Assembly (NCBI GenBank): GCA_964291545.2
Contig: OZ219860.1
Location: 372,001-436,000, forward strand
Length of the DNA: 64,000 nt
Direction of reading: 5' to 3'
Source of the DNA: G963667675 sp964291545
Lineage (GTDB): Bacteria; Chloroflexota; Dehalococcoidia; Lucifugimonadales; UBA3495
In this document: piece by piece, positions 9,477 through 18,299 of the stretch
How the letters are laid out: every line of letters starts with the position of its first letter
Numbering within the stretch: the first letter of the stretch is position 1
The notes under the pieces: model-generated
What the model saw: the letters and a program-made list of their open reading frames with translations, nothing else
Told to the model about the DNA's origin: nothing
The model's database searches: none
Program-made: the position numbers and the translations under genes

Positions 9477-9776
9477 GCCCAGGCTCCTTTCACTTCGGTT
9501 AGGTCTTGTTAGGGACTATAATACGGAGGTCCGCAACCGGCGTCCATTTTCTAGGCTAGTGCTGCTCCCGATGTTTTCATCCGCCTATTGATATGCCCGC
9601 CGTTCAACAAGACCTGTTCAGCCGGGGCGGAAAGGCGGGCGTTGACCCAAAGGATTGCCTCAGGGACCTGCGCGGACAGGGCCATAGCGGGAACGAGCCG
9701 CACTATATCTGCCGCAGTCGATCGACCCGATCGGCTGTCGGCGGCCCTGGGGTAATGCAAGCGAGGCAATGCAAAC
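9477..9776. other. 300-bp divergent intergenic region
   Basis: It separates the minus-strand DinB-like gene from the plus-strand YdeI-like gene. A TATAAT hexamer lies at 9517-9522 on the plus strand but no convincing -35 is paired with it. No gene or RNA was seen. Confidence 0.4.
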
Positions 9777-10340
9777 ATGGACATTGGCGAGACTCTCTAC
9801 GTATCTGACCGAAAGCCTTGGCGGAACTGGTTGGAGGTTAACTTCGACAGCGCTAAAGAGATATGGCTGGTGTACCCGAACAAGGCGTCTGGTGAGCCTC
9901 GTATCCTCTACAACGACGCTGTGGAAGAGGCGCTGTGTTTCGGCTGGATAGACAGCATCATCAAGAAACTGGACAGCCTGCGCGCAGTGCAGCGGTTCTC
10001 GCCCAGAAGGCCGGGCAGCGGCTACTCCCAGCCGAACAAGGAGAGGCTGCGCTGGCTGGCGGACCGAGGCCTGCTGCACCCGTCAGTACTAGAATCTGTG
10101 AAAGAGGTACTCCGCGAGGAGTTCGTATTCCCTCAGGATATTGTCGACGCCATTAAGGCAAACGAACTTGCGTGGGCCCACTACCAGGGGTTCTCTGAGA
10201 CGTACCGGCGAATTCGGGTGGCCTACATTGATGCCGCCAGATCGCGTCCCGAGGTGTTTCAAAGCCGCTTGTGTAGCTTTCTCAGGGCGACCGAGAAAGA
10301 CAGGCGTCTGAGCTACGGTGGCATAGAGAAGTATTTTTGA
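9777..10340 (+). CDS. YdeI/OmpD-associated family protein
   Basis: A 187-residue protein with the complete pattern of the YdeI/OmpD-associated family: WLEVNFDSAKEIWLV near the N-terminus, ALCFGWIDSIIKKLD, a SPRRPGSGYSQPNKER block, and the terminal GGIEKYF. Members are small cytosolic proteins of uncertain role, some linked in enterobacteria to peptide-antibiotic tolerance. There is no clear Shine-Dalgarno before the ATG. The 73 bp that follow lead into an unrelated membrane protein. I am sure of the family, not of the function. Confidence 0.85.
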   Translation: MDIGETLYVSDRKPWRNWLEVNFDSAKEIWLVYPNKASGEPRILYNDAVEEALCFGWIDSIIKKLDSLRAVQRFSPRRPGSGYSQPNKERLRWLADRGLLHPSVLESVKEVLREEFVFPQDIVDAIKANELAWAHYQGFSETYRRIRVAYIDAARSRPEVFQSRLCSFLRATEKDRRLSYGGIEKYF

Positions 10341-10412
10341 AGGACGAGAAAGCGAACCTCCTGCGATTCCCTCACGTTGCCTTGGTTGCCGAGGTTTTGA
10401 TAAACTCAAGCC

Positions 10413-10889
10413 ATGGAGCCAGTTCGCGATATCTCCGCAGTGTCTTGGTTTGCAGCCAAGAAATTTGTTGCTCTTACCCCGCTCATCACCTTAGCAATGG
10501 TGATGCTCTGTGCCGTTCAGCTGTCATGGATGGGGTGGATTGGCGGCCTCCCGCCGACTGACGTCGCCTTTGAATTCATCCAGGAAGCCGCGCTCCCGGC
10601 CCTTGGTGGGGTTGGCCTGCTTACCGTAATCGCCCTCTGCTTCGCCGTCATCGCCGGGTTCGGCGGATGGTGCTTGTCACATCCCAAGGAGCGCTTCACT
10701 CTCTCAGCAGTATTGTCATGGGCGCACCGGCTTCTGACTTCTCTGCTTACGCCAGTCAATCGCTTGTTCAGTTACGGCACGGCCGTATGCCCTGCTGGCC
10801 TAGATGATCTTCTACTGGGTCCCCCTCTCCGCCGCCTGGCGGCCCCCAACGCCGCCGCGCTGTCCGGCGCCTCTCCCCTCTTACTTTAG
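10413..10889 (+). CDS. Small hypothetical membrane protein
   Basis: A 158-residue open frame that I do not recognise. Two hydrophobic stretches, about residues 19-47 and 58-88, look like membrane helices, followed by a less hydrophobic C-terminal part rich in Leu, Ala and Pro. The ATG lacks a strong Shine-Dalgarno. It opens the accessory stretch that runs to 15.4 kb. It may be real or a chance frame; the paired hydrophobic segments favour a gene. Confidence 0.4.
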   Translation: MEPVRDISAVSWFAAKKFVALTPLITLAMVMLCAVQLSWMGWIGGLPPTDVAFEFIQEAALPALGGVGLLTVIALCFAVIAGFGGWCLSHPKERFTLSAVLSWAHRLLTSLLTPVNRLFSYGTAVCPAGLDDLLLGPPLRRLAAPNAAALSGASPLLL

Positions 10890-10969
10890 GACCGCTCCAC
10901 AAGCCGCCTTTGTGACCTTGGGCGCACTGTGTTCGCTGCGAGGTCTATCTTCAATTTGTGGAGGGAGTC

Positions 10970-12313
10970 ATGGTACGCGCGCAACCAAGTGCCCTTGCGG
11001 ATGATGCTACCAAGCGATGCTGGCGCTGCGGGGAGGACAAGTCGGTACATGAATTCGGAAAAGGGCGAAATCAGTGCAAAGACTGCAGGAAGTCCCTGCA
11101 CCAAGATCGCATCAACCAAAGAGCCGGTGATGAATGGGCTTGCAAGCTATGCCAGATAGATAAACCAGCGAGTGACTTTCACCCCGGTGTACGGATATGC
11201 AGAGACTGTACTAACCAAAACAGGCGTAACCGTCGTGTTGCAGACCACGATTGGGCAGAGAAAGAGAGAAAACGTTCCAGGCAGTATTACGCGAATCACA
11301 CTGAGAGCGCACGACAATACGGTATCGAGCGGTGGGGGCGGACTCCTCGCCCTTGCAAGAGATGTGGCAAAGAAAAATTGCCGAAAGAGTTCGTACGGAA
11401 CCGTCAAACATGCCTGAACTGCAACGATGCGCCTGTTCAAACATGCACTTCATGTTGGCAAGGCAAGCGGGCGGAGGACTTCCAAACAATGAAGTTTAGC
11501 TTTACCTGTAGGGCTTGTAGGAATAAGCAAGCACAACGACAGCGCGCCGCGAATCCAGAACGCGTGAAGAAAAACAAGCGGACATACCTCGCTAAACCGG
11601 AGTCCCGGCAAAAGATAAACTGGCAGAAAAAATTGAGATACCACAACGACTCGCAAGAGCGGGAAAAAATTTGGGAACGCAATTTCCTTCGCATATTCGG
11701 GATGACCATCGAAGAGCGGGAGTTGAAAAAAATTGAACAAGGGGGGCGGTGCGCGATCTGTGGGTGGGAAGGGGAATTAGATCTCGACCACAATCATGTT
11801 ACCAATGAGGTCCGGCAATTCCTTTGCCCTGCTTGCAATAAAGGACTCGGAAAATTTGGTGAAGGCGTTGGCCTTCTATTGAATGCTATCGAGTACCTCC
11901 GTAAACCTGCACTTGCCCCTCACAGCCTCGTTTCCATACTGGACAAAGGGTTAGCCGCTAGGTTTGAGATTCCTCATTGGGAAGCTAAAAGCCGAAATAA
12001 ACGGTTCCGGGCCAGCAAGAATCAAAACCTAAAAAGGCAATTCAAGATCACCATCGACCAATACGAAGCCCTATTGGATGCCGGGAACGGCGTCTGCTGG
12101 ATATGTCGCCACCCGGAAACAACCAAGAAGCCGCGGTCTGAATATGTGGATTCATTACATGTAGACCACTGCCATGTGACTGGCGTGATTCGAGGCTTGC
12201 TTTGCGGTAAATGCAACACCGGCGTAGGGTCTTTCAAGCACGACATAGAGATACTGCAAGCCGCCATAAAGTATCTCGAGCATTGGAACAGTCCAGCCGT
12301 AGACGCGGCATAG
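10970..12313 (+). CDS. Zinc-module array with twin endonuclease VII domains
   Basis: A 447-residue protein. The N-terminal half carries four CxxC...CxxC zinc modules (Cys17/20/36/39, 58/61/77/80, 129/132/148/151, 159/162/180/183), each with a Lys and a Phe between the Cys pairs. A basic, Arg/Lys-rich linker follows. The C-terminal half has two complete endonuclease VII (HNH/beta-beta-alpha-metal) domains: Cys261/264, DHNH 273-276, Cys286/289, Asn290; and Cys376/379, DHCH 399-402, Cys412/415, Asn416. Phage T4 endonuclease VII is a homodimeric Holliday-junction resolvase with one such domain. The ATG at 10970 with GGAGGGAG is preferred over a GTG at 10958. The gene looks A-richer than its neighbours, suggesting transfer. 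Confidence 0.85.
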   Translation: MVRAQPSALADDATKRCWRCGEDKSVHEFGKGRNQCKDCRKSLHQDRINQRAGDEWACKLCQIDKPASDFHPGVRICRDCTNQNRRNRRVADHDWAEKERKRSRQYYANHTESARQYGIERWGRTPRPCKRCGKEKLPKEFVRNRQTCLNCNDAPVQTCTSCWQGKRAEDFQTMKFSFTCRACRNKQAQRQRAANPERVKKNKRTYLAKPESRQKINWQKKLRYHNDSQEREKIWERNFLRIFGMTIEERELKKIEQGGRCAICGWEGELDLDHNHVTNEVRQFLCPACNKGLGKFGEGVGLLLNAIEYLRKPALAPHSLVSILDKGLAARFEIPHWEAKSRNKRFRASKNQNLKRQFKITIDQYEALLDAGNGVCWICRHPETTKKPRSEYVDSLHVDHCHVTGVIRGLLCGKCNTGVGSFKHDIEILQAAIKYLEHWNSPAVDAA

Positions 12314-12347
12314 GCACAAGCAAACCAATCCAACAAGAGGTGAAGTG

Positions 12348-12758
12348 ATGAGCAAGACCAGGTGGACCATCAAATGGGACCCGACCGCAGACACTCACTC
12401 TGAGGAGATGTCTGGAGCATATAGCCAGGTATTCCCGCTGGGGAAGGAACGCGGGGCCTTGGTATTGAGATATTGGCCGTCCTCTGAAGAAGAGTGGGCT
12501 CACTACGAGGTTGTCCTGGAGCGAGTTGGAGTGGATGGCTTGGAAGTAGTGAGTTCTCTGGCCGAATTCCCCTCAATCACAGATGCTATGGAAGCCGGCA
12601 CCGCGTGGGCGTTGGCAATGGGCTGGATTGGGCGAGTGGGATCGGGAGACGGGGCTGAATGGGAGGTACTGGACGTCCCTGACTACTTGCCGCAGGATGT
12701 TTTCAGCGACTCAGAAAAATGGACAGTCCAGGATATTGTGGGGAAAACCGCCATCTAG
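12348..12758 (+). CDS. Hypothetical protein downstream of the twin nuclease
   Basis: A 136-residue acidic, tryptophan-rich protein that I do not recognise. It has no signal peptide, membrane helix or cysteine cluster. A good AGAGGTGA Shine-Dalgarno precedes the ATG (an overlapping GTG three bases earlier is less likely). It lies 34 bp after the nuclease stop on the same strand, so the two are probably co-transcribed. Whether it helps the nuclease is unknown. Confidence 0.6.
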   Translation: MSKTRWTIKWDPTADTHSEEMSGAYSQVFPLGKERGALVLRYWPSSEEEWAHYEVVLERVGVDGLEVVSSLAEFPSITDAMEAGTAWALAMGWIGRVGSGDGAEWEVLDVPDYLPQDVFSDSEKWTVQDIVGKTAI

Positions 12759-12807
12759 AACGGCTCAGCCAGCCGCTTAATTAAGAACCGGGAGAACAAA
12801 ACAGCCC

Positions 12808-15402
12808 ATGTTGTCACCACAATCACTATGGATTCTGTTCGCCGCGATGTTGCTAGCCGCCCTCGCCTGCTCTGGCAATACGGCTACCACCGCCCCGGCG
12901 CCGACGAATACGCCTCAGTCCACGGCTGCCCCCGCAGTAACGCCAGCCGGGGAGCCGGCTGCTGTCCCCAGCCCGTCCCCAACCGCAACGCCGCCTGCAG
13001 ACCTTGCCGCAACCCCCCTGCCAACTCATACCCCTGCGCCGACGCTGACGGAGCTTGTCGCAACGCCCTTGCCGACGCCTACCCCTGCGCCGACGCTTGC
13101 GCCTACCGCCACACCGACCACAACCCCGCAGCCGACCCCGACTCCCGCGCCAACGGCCACCCCGGTGCCACCGTACCTTGATGCGTTGAATAGCTTGCCC
13201 GACGCAGCGAAGGTAAAGCAATTGGGTTGGGTACAGGATGGTATCGAAGGGAGTGCTGAAACCACAGCGCTGCGGGAAATTATATATCTTGCGAACAGGA
13301 GCCGCTCAGCGGCGCTTAATGTTCTTGCGTTTGGGTGGGTAATGGACGGAGTCTCCGCTACAGAAGCCGATGACCTTGATTTGGTGATAGGTTTTAATGA
13401 TGCTCAAAATGCGCTGGCAATCACTGAGCTCATCTGGGTGGAGGACGGCATCTCGGAAGTGGAACGGCAGGCCATTCAGCGACTGACCGCTATTGCTTCC
13501 TCCGATCCTGGGGAGGCTGCCCGAGTTATGACCCTTCCCTGGGTGTCGGACGGGGTTGATGCTCTGGAACTGAAGGCTATTCAAGAGGAGGAACCTTCTC
13601 AAACACCGCCACCGACGGCTACTCCCACTGTCGCTCCAACGCCTACGCCTACCCACACACCATCGCTTACGCCTACCACCACCCCCACACCAACGACGAC
13701 ACCGACCCCAACGCCGGTTCCGGTCGTCACCTTGTCGTCACTGCACGATACGCAAAATGCGCGCTGGCTGGTGAGAAACTACCCCACCCTAGCTCGGCAA
13801 ATTCAAGGATCCACCTGGGTCCAGGACGGGCTTACCGACCTGGAACGCTCCACAATAGACGAACTGCTCTACATCGGCGCTGGTGAAATTGCCAATCTGG
13901 AGGCGGCACTGGGTCTCTCCTGGCTGCAGGACTCCATCTCGGAGACCGAATTTGACATCATCGATTGGCTCAGACGCGTGGCGTTCTACGATCCGCAGTC
14001 GACCAGCCGGCTCATCACGATGCCGTTCTTGGCGTCTCCAGATACTACCGACGTGCTGGCCCTCAGGGGAATGTCTAACCTTGGTTGGAAGGGCACACTA
14101 GCCGCCCTCACCGAAAGCGCTATCTTTCAGGACGGGATAGCCGATGCCCAAACAACACTTGTTGCGGGCATCGGCACTCTAGCCCACGCGCCCGCCGAAA
14201 TTCAGCGGGTGTTGGAGCCTGGGGCAGCAGCGATTGAGACAGACGCCCTCGGCACCGACCTAACGCCGAATCTGAGAATCAGCATAATTCGCACAAACAG
14301 CCAACCCAAGCCGGGCACCATCGAAGCGACCCGGGACTTGATTGAATTCGTCGAGAACACGATGGGTTTGCCCCTGCCGGTAGATCACGTGATCATCGTC
14401 CTGAATGAACAAGCGGTCACAGACAAGTACGCCGGCACCAACTACGGATTCGCCTTCAGCTACTTGCCTGAATACGAACAGCAGCAAGGCACTCCCGAAT
14501 GGCGGGATATTCAGCAGGGCTTTGTCCATGAAGCCGCACACTATTACTGGCGAGGCAGTGAGGGCTGGATTGACGAAGGACTTGCCAACATCGTCGAGTA
14601 CATGTTCGGCAGAGAGAACGGTTTGAGCCGAGGTCAACTCCAACCGCAACGGCGGTCCTGCCAGGCCCATGACCTGGCAATGCTCTCTGAGTGGGACCCA
14701 GACTCAAGCGATTGGCGTCGATATGCTTGCACGTATTACTTAGGCCAATTGTTATTCCAGGAATTGCTTGAGGGCATGGGCGGGGAGGCTTTTGCCACAA
14801 AGATGCAGGAATTCTACCTCCTCATCCTGCAACAACAAGGCGCGGGGCAACTACCTGGTATCGATGCAGTTCGCCAGGTATTCCCTGGCCAAGCCGACAT
14901 CGTGGAGAGGCATTGGTCTGGGAAGTTGAATGCCCCGGAGAACCGCGGCTTTGACGACGGAATTGAGCGGACCAACCATGACCTTATCCAGTGGACGCAA
15001 TACCCAGTGTTCTCCGAAGGCGAGGTCGTGTTGAAGGGGATTCCGTTGGAGGACGCTGTTTACGTAGCCGAGGATATGCGCGCAATAATCAACTACAAGT
15101 ACGCTGCCTTTACTCTGATGGCCGCAGACCGCTGGGAATTCTTTGGCAGCATCCTGCCATACGAAATCGCATCGGGATGGGAGTGGACTTTCGATGACCC
15201 CGGTGACGTCCAAGCTTCCACATTCGTTATCTTTCAAGCTGACAAACGCTTCCACATTGCGTTCCCGTTCCCAACGGTTCTGGGTGCACCGGAAGATATA
15301 GTCGTCGGCGTGTGGGGATATCAAAACGCAGACAGGGAAGCAACGATAGGCGATAAAGTAGATCTTTTGGGCTACGCCCGCATCCGGGCGGCCCCGGAAT
15401 AG
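12808..15402 (+). CDS. Repeat-bearing lipoprotein with HExxH metallopeptidase motif
   Basis: An 864-residue exported protein. The N-terminus is a signal peptide ending in a lipobox-like AALAC (Cys21), then a Pro/Thr-rich spacer (about residues 25-125). Two blocks of a roughly 40-residue repeat follow, split by a second Pro/Thr linker; each repeat centres on W-V/L-x-D-G-I/V followed by E and a helical segment (GWVQDGI, GWVMDGV, IWVEDGI, PWVSDGV, TWVQDGL, SWLQDSI and degenerate copies). The C-terminal domain has HEAAH (His574, Glu575, His578) and WIDEGLAN with Glu590 as likely third zinc ligand, as in gluzincin-type peptidases. GGGAG precedes the ATG. A surface-anchored protease is inferred; the substrate is unknown. 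Confidence 0.75.
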   Translation: MLSPQSLWILFAAMLLAALACSGNTATTAPAPTNTPQSTAAPAVTPAGEPAAVPSPSPTATPPADLAATPLPTHTPAPTLTELVATPLPTPTPAPTLAPTATPTTTPQPTPTPAPTATPVPPYLDALNSLPDAAKVKQLGWVQDGIEGSAETTALREIIYLANRSRSAALNVLAFGWVMDGVSATEADDLDLVIGFNDAQNALAITELIWVEDGISEVERQAIQRLTAIASSDPGEAARVMTLPWVSDGVDALELKAIQEEEPSQTPPPTATPTVAPTPTPTHTPSLTPTTTPTPTTTPTPTPVPVVTLSSLHDTQNARWLVRNYPTLARQIQGSTWVQDGLTDLERSTIDELLYIGAGEIANLEAALGLSWLQDSISETEFDIIDWLRRVAFYDPQSTSRLITMPFLASPDTTDVLALRGMSNLGWKGTLAALTESAIFQDGIADAQTTLVAGIGTLAHAPAEIQRVLEPGAAAIETDALGTDLTPNLRISIIRTNSQPKPGTIEATRDLIEFVENTMGLPLPVDHVIIVLNEQAVTDKYAGTNYGFAFSYLPEYEQQQGTPEWRDIQQGFVHEAAHYYWRGSEGWIDEGLANIVEYMFGRENGLSRGQLQPQRRSCQAHDLAMLSEWDPDSSDWRRYACTYYLGQLLFQELLEGMGGEAFATKMQEFYLLILQQQGAGQLPGIDAVRQVFPGQADIVERHWSGKLNAPENRGFDDGIERTNHDLIQWTQYPVFSEGEVVLKGIPLEDAVYVAEDMRAIINYKYAAFTLMAADRWEFFGSILPYEIASGWEWTFDDPGDVQASTFVIFQADKRFHIAFPFPTVLGAPEDIVVGVWGYQNADREATIGDKVDLLGYARIRAAPE

Positions 15403-15816
15403 CTATGCCCGCACCCCCCCGCCCACTGACAAACCTCGCTTGACGCACCCCAGCGCAGAAAGGCAAACTGATAGGGTATGGACTTGACGTTACCGGTAAA
15501 AGATTTCTTCAGGGCCCTTGTCGTCGTACCCAAGGCCCAACCTACCGGCCAACTCTCCCTGGTGGAAGGAAATGGGAGGAAATGAGAGGGCATCTAAATT
15601 TTCAGGCGCCCCTCCGCCAACTTGTCTCCAATCCGCCCCACCCTTCAAACCCTTGACACCTGGCGCAACGTCCAACTATAATGACAGCCAGCGTTCCTTC
15701 GTTTCCCGCACCTTTCCCCGCAAACCTTCTCGTCAGACCCTATTGCTCAATTGTTCCAGCCTTTGACGTTGTCAAAACCGCGGTGCTTTTCCGCTTGATT
15801 CCGTTTGCGTAGGCGC
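15403..15816 (+). other. 414-bp intergenic region before pyrG
   Basis: It holds a near-consensus promoter (15653-15682) and a leader of about 130 bases containing a small perfect hairpin, TTTGAC/GTCAAA at 15762-15776. No coding frame or terminator was identified in the first 250 bp. Confidence 0.5.
15653..15682 (+). promoter_or_regulatory. pyrG promoter
   Basis: TTGACA (15653-15658), an 18-bp spacer and TATAAT (15677-15682). Both hexamers are exact consensus, the best promoter in the window. The start would be near 15689. Confidence 0.75.
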
Positions 15817-17466
15817 ATGCCCACTAAGTTTATCTTCGTCACCGGGGGAGTAGTCAGTTCAGTCGGCAAAGGGATTAGCGTCGCATCTATCGGACGCATC
15901 CTCAAAAGCCGGGGCCTATCCGTCTCCGTAATGAAACTCGACCCCTACCTCAACGTCGACCCCGGCACCATGTCTCCCTACCAGCACGGCGAGGTCTTCG
16001 TTACCGCCGACGGAGGCGAGACCGACCTGGACCTTGGCCACTACGAACGCTTTATTGACATAGAACTTACCCGGGCCTCAAACCTCACCGCCGGCGACGT
16101 CTATCTGAGCCTGATCCCCAAAGAACGCCGGGGCGATTTCCTCGGAGGCACCATCCAGACAGTCCCCCACGTCACCAACGAAATCAAACAGAAGATCATC
16201 GGCCTGGCCGAGGACACCCAAGTCGACGTGGTGGTCGTCGAAGTTGGCGGCACCGTCGGCGACATCGAGGGCCTCCCGTTTTTGGAGGCCATCCGCCAGA
16301 TACGCAACGACGTTGGCCGCGACAACGTCTTCTATATCCACCTCACCTTGCTCCCCTACCTGGCCGCAGGCCAAGAATTGAAGACCAAGCCGACACAGCA
16401 CAGCGTAAAAGAACTCAGGGGCATCGGCATTCAGCCCGACGCCATCATATGCCGCAGCGACTTCCCTGTCCCGGATGGAATCCGGGAGAAGATTTCGTCG
16501 TTCTGCGATGTCCCAGGCAAAGCAGTCATACCATTGGAAACCGTGGACAACGTCTACGAAATTCCGCTGATTTTGGAAGAGGCCGGCCTGGGGGAGATTG
16601 TCATGGAAGCCCTGGACCTGCGGGGCTACACCCAGGACCTGTCCGAATGGGCCGCCATGGTTGACCGCATGAAGGGCCTGGGCGAGGTGACGCCCATCGC
16701 CTTGGTGGGCAAGTACGTGGAATATCCTGACTCTTACCTGTCCGTCAGGGAGGCCCTGCGCCACGCCGGCCTCGTCCACGGGCGCGACATCGAAATTCAG
16801 TGGGTCCACTCCGAAGATGTGGAGCGGGAGGGCGCCGACGCCCTTCTGGCTACCGCTTGCGGCATCGTAGTTCCGGGAGGGTTCGGCCCACGCGGCGTCG
16901 AAGGCATGGTCCAGACCGTCCGCTACGCCCGCGAGCACCAGGTCCCCTATTTGGGACTGTGCCTGGGCCTGCAGGTGATGGTCATCGACTGGGCCCGCGA
17001 CGTCCTGGGCCTGAAGCACGCCAACTCCTCCGAACTGGATCCCGACACGGCCGACCCCGTGGTCCACATCATGGAAGACCAGCGTTGGGTGTCTGCCAAG
17101 GGCGGCACCATGCGGCTGGGCTCATATCCCTGCCTGCCGCAGGAAGATACCTGGACCATGGCCGCCTACCGCGAATCCTTGATCAGCGAACGCCACCGCC
17201 ACCGCTACGAGTTGAACAACGATTACCGCGAGGCCATGGGCAACTCCGGTTTCATAGTCGGTGGTCTCTCGCCCGACGGGAGCCTGGTGGAAACCGGCGA
17301 AGTCCGCGACCACCCATTTATGGTCGGCGTGCAGTTCCACCCCGAATTCAAGTCCCGTCCCAACCGGCCCCACCCACTCTTCACCGAATTCATCGGCGCC
17401 GCCAAGAAGACCATAAGAGAGGGCGTCCAGCGGCCGCTGCCCCTTGGACTCAACGGCGGGGCTTAG
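15817..17466 (+). CDS. pyrG: CTP synthase
   Basis: A 549-residue glutamine-hydrolysing CTP synthase that converts UTP to CTP, the last step of pyrimidine nucleotide synthesis. The amidoligase domain (1 to about 270) begins with the nearly invariant KFIFVTGGVVSSVGKG and has LDPYLNVDPGTMSPYQHGEV. The class I glutaminase domain has the nucleophile in LGLCLGLQ and the HPEFKSRP His-Glu motif near the C-terminus. A TTG 12 bases upstream is also in frame; I chose the ATG, where homology begins. There is almost no Shine-Dalgarno. Confidence 0.97.
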   Translation: MPTKFIFVTGGVVSSVGKGISVASIGRILKSRGLSVSVMKLDPYLNVDPGTMSPYQHGEVFVTADGGETDLDLGHYERFIDIELTRASNLTAGDVYLSLIPKERRGDFLGGTIQTVPHVTNEIKQKIIGLAEDTQVDVVVVEVGGTVGDIEGLPFLEAIRQIRNDVGRDNVFYIHLTLLPYLAAGQELKTKPTQHSVKELRGIGIQPDAIICRSDFPVPDGIREKISSFCDVPGKAVIPLETVDNVYEIPLILEEAGLGEIVMEALDLRGYTQDLSEWAAMVDRMKGLGEVTPIALVGKYVEYPDSYLSVREALRHAGLVHGRDIEIQWVHSEDVEREGADALLATACGIVVPGGFGPRGVEGMVQTVRYAREHQVPYLGLCLGLQVMVIDWARDVLGLKHANSSELDPDTADPVVHIMEDQRWVSAKGGTMRLGSYPCLPQEDTWTMAAYRESLISERHRHRYELNNDYREAMGNSGFIVGGLSPDGSLVETGEVRDHPFMVGVQFHPEFKSRPNRPHPLFTEFIGAAKKTIREGVQRPLPLGLNGGA

Positions 17467-17563
17467 GTGAGACCTCAGACGAAACAACGAAGCCGTTTGG
17501 CATGAGACGTAAGACTATCGGACCCTCGAGGATACCCAAAGACACTTTAGAAGTGGTGATGAC

Positions 17564-18223
17564 GTGAAGCTGTTTTTGGACACCGCAGATATCCAGGAAA
17601 TCAGGAACGGCGCCCGCATGGGCGTCATCAGCGGCGTAACCACCAACCCGTCCTTGGCCGCTTCCCAGGGCATCGGCGACAAGGAGGGGTACAAGGCCGC
17701 CGTCCGGGAAATCTCCGACATCGTCGACGGCCCCATCTCCGTTGAAGTGGTGAGCCTGGACGCCGCCGGCATGATTGACGAAGGCCGCGATATCGCGGAC
17801 TGGATACCCAATCCCTGGGTAAAGATTCCCAGCACAACAGAAGGCTTCGAGGCCATATCCGTCCTGGCCGGCGAGGGCATCAAGATCAACCAGACCCTCT
17901 GCTTCTCCCTGAACCAGGCCCTGCTGGGCGCCCAGGCCGGCTCCACCGTGGTTAGCCCCTTCGTCGGACGGCTGGACGACATCGGCCACGACGGCATGGA
18001 ATTGGTGGCCGAAATCGCCTCCGTATTCGACGACAACGACATCGACACCCAGGTGATGGCCGCGTCCATCCGCCACAGCCTCCACTGCAACCTGGCGGCA
18101 AAGGCCGGCGCCCACATTGCCACCATCCCCTACAAGGTGCTTCTGCAAATGGTCCAACACCCGTTGACCGACGCCGGCGTGGAACGCTTCCTGGCCGACT
18201 GGAAGAAGGCCGGCGGACCCTGA
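17564..18223 (+). CDS. Small transaldolase / fructose-6-phosphate aldolase family
   Basis: A 219-residue class I aldolase of the short transaldolase (TalC/FSA) group, a cytosolic barrel that forms a Schiff base with its sugar-phosphate substrate in the pentose-phosphate pathway. MKLFLDTAD at the N-terminus, the GVTTNPSL motif and the Schiff-base lysine Lys87 in [10 protein letters not shown] are diagnostic. It begins with GTG. It follows pyrG by 97 bp. Transaldolase and F6P aldolase cannot be separated by eye. Confidence 0.92.
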   Translation: MKLFLDTADIQEIRNGARMGVISGVTTNPSLAASQGIGDKEGYKAAVREISDIVDGPISVEVVSLDAAGMIDEGRDIADWIPNPWVKIPSTTEGFEAISVLAGEGIKINQTLCFSLNQALLGAQAGSTVVSPFVGRLDDIGHDGMELVAEIASVFDDNDIDTQVMAASIRHSLHCNLAAKAGAHIATIPYKVLLQMVQHPLTDAGVERFLADWKKAGGP

Positions 18224-18299
18224 ATATGACGCATAATCTGCCAAGCCCCGGACGCCGCTGCTCCGGGCAAAACACTACCGGTACCACTACGAGGTGAAC

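Noticed and set aside
16078..17067. 329-codon minus-strand frame inside pyrG
   Set aside because: Antisense to CTP synthase; low-complexity translation.
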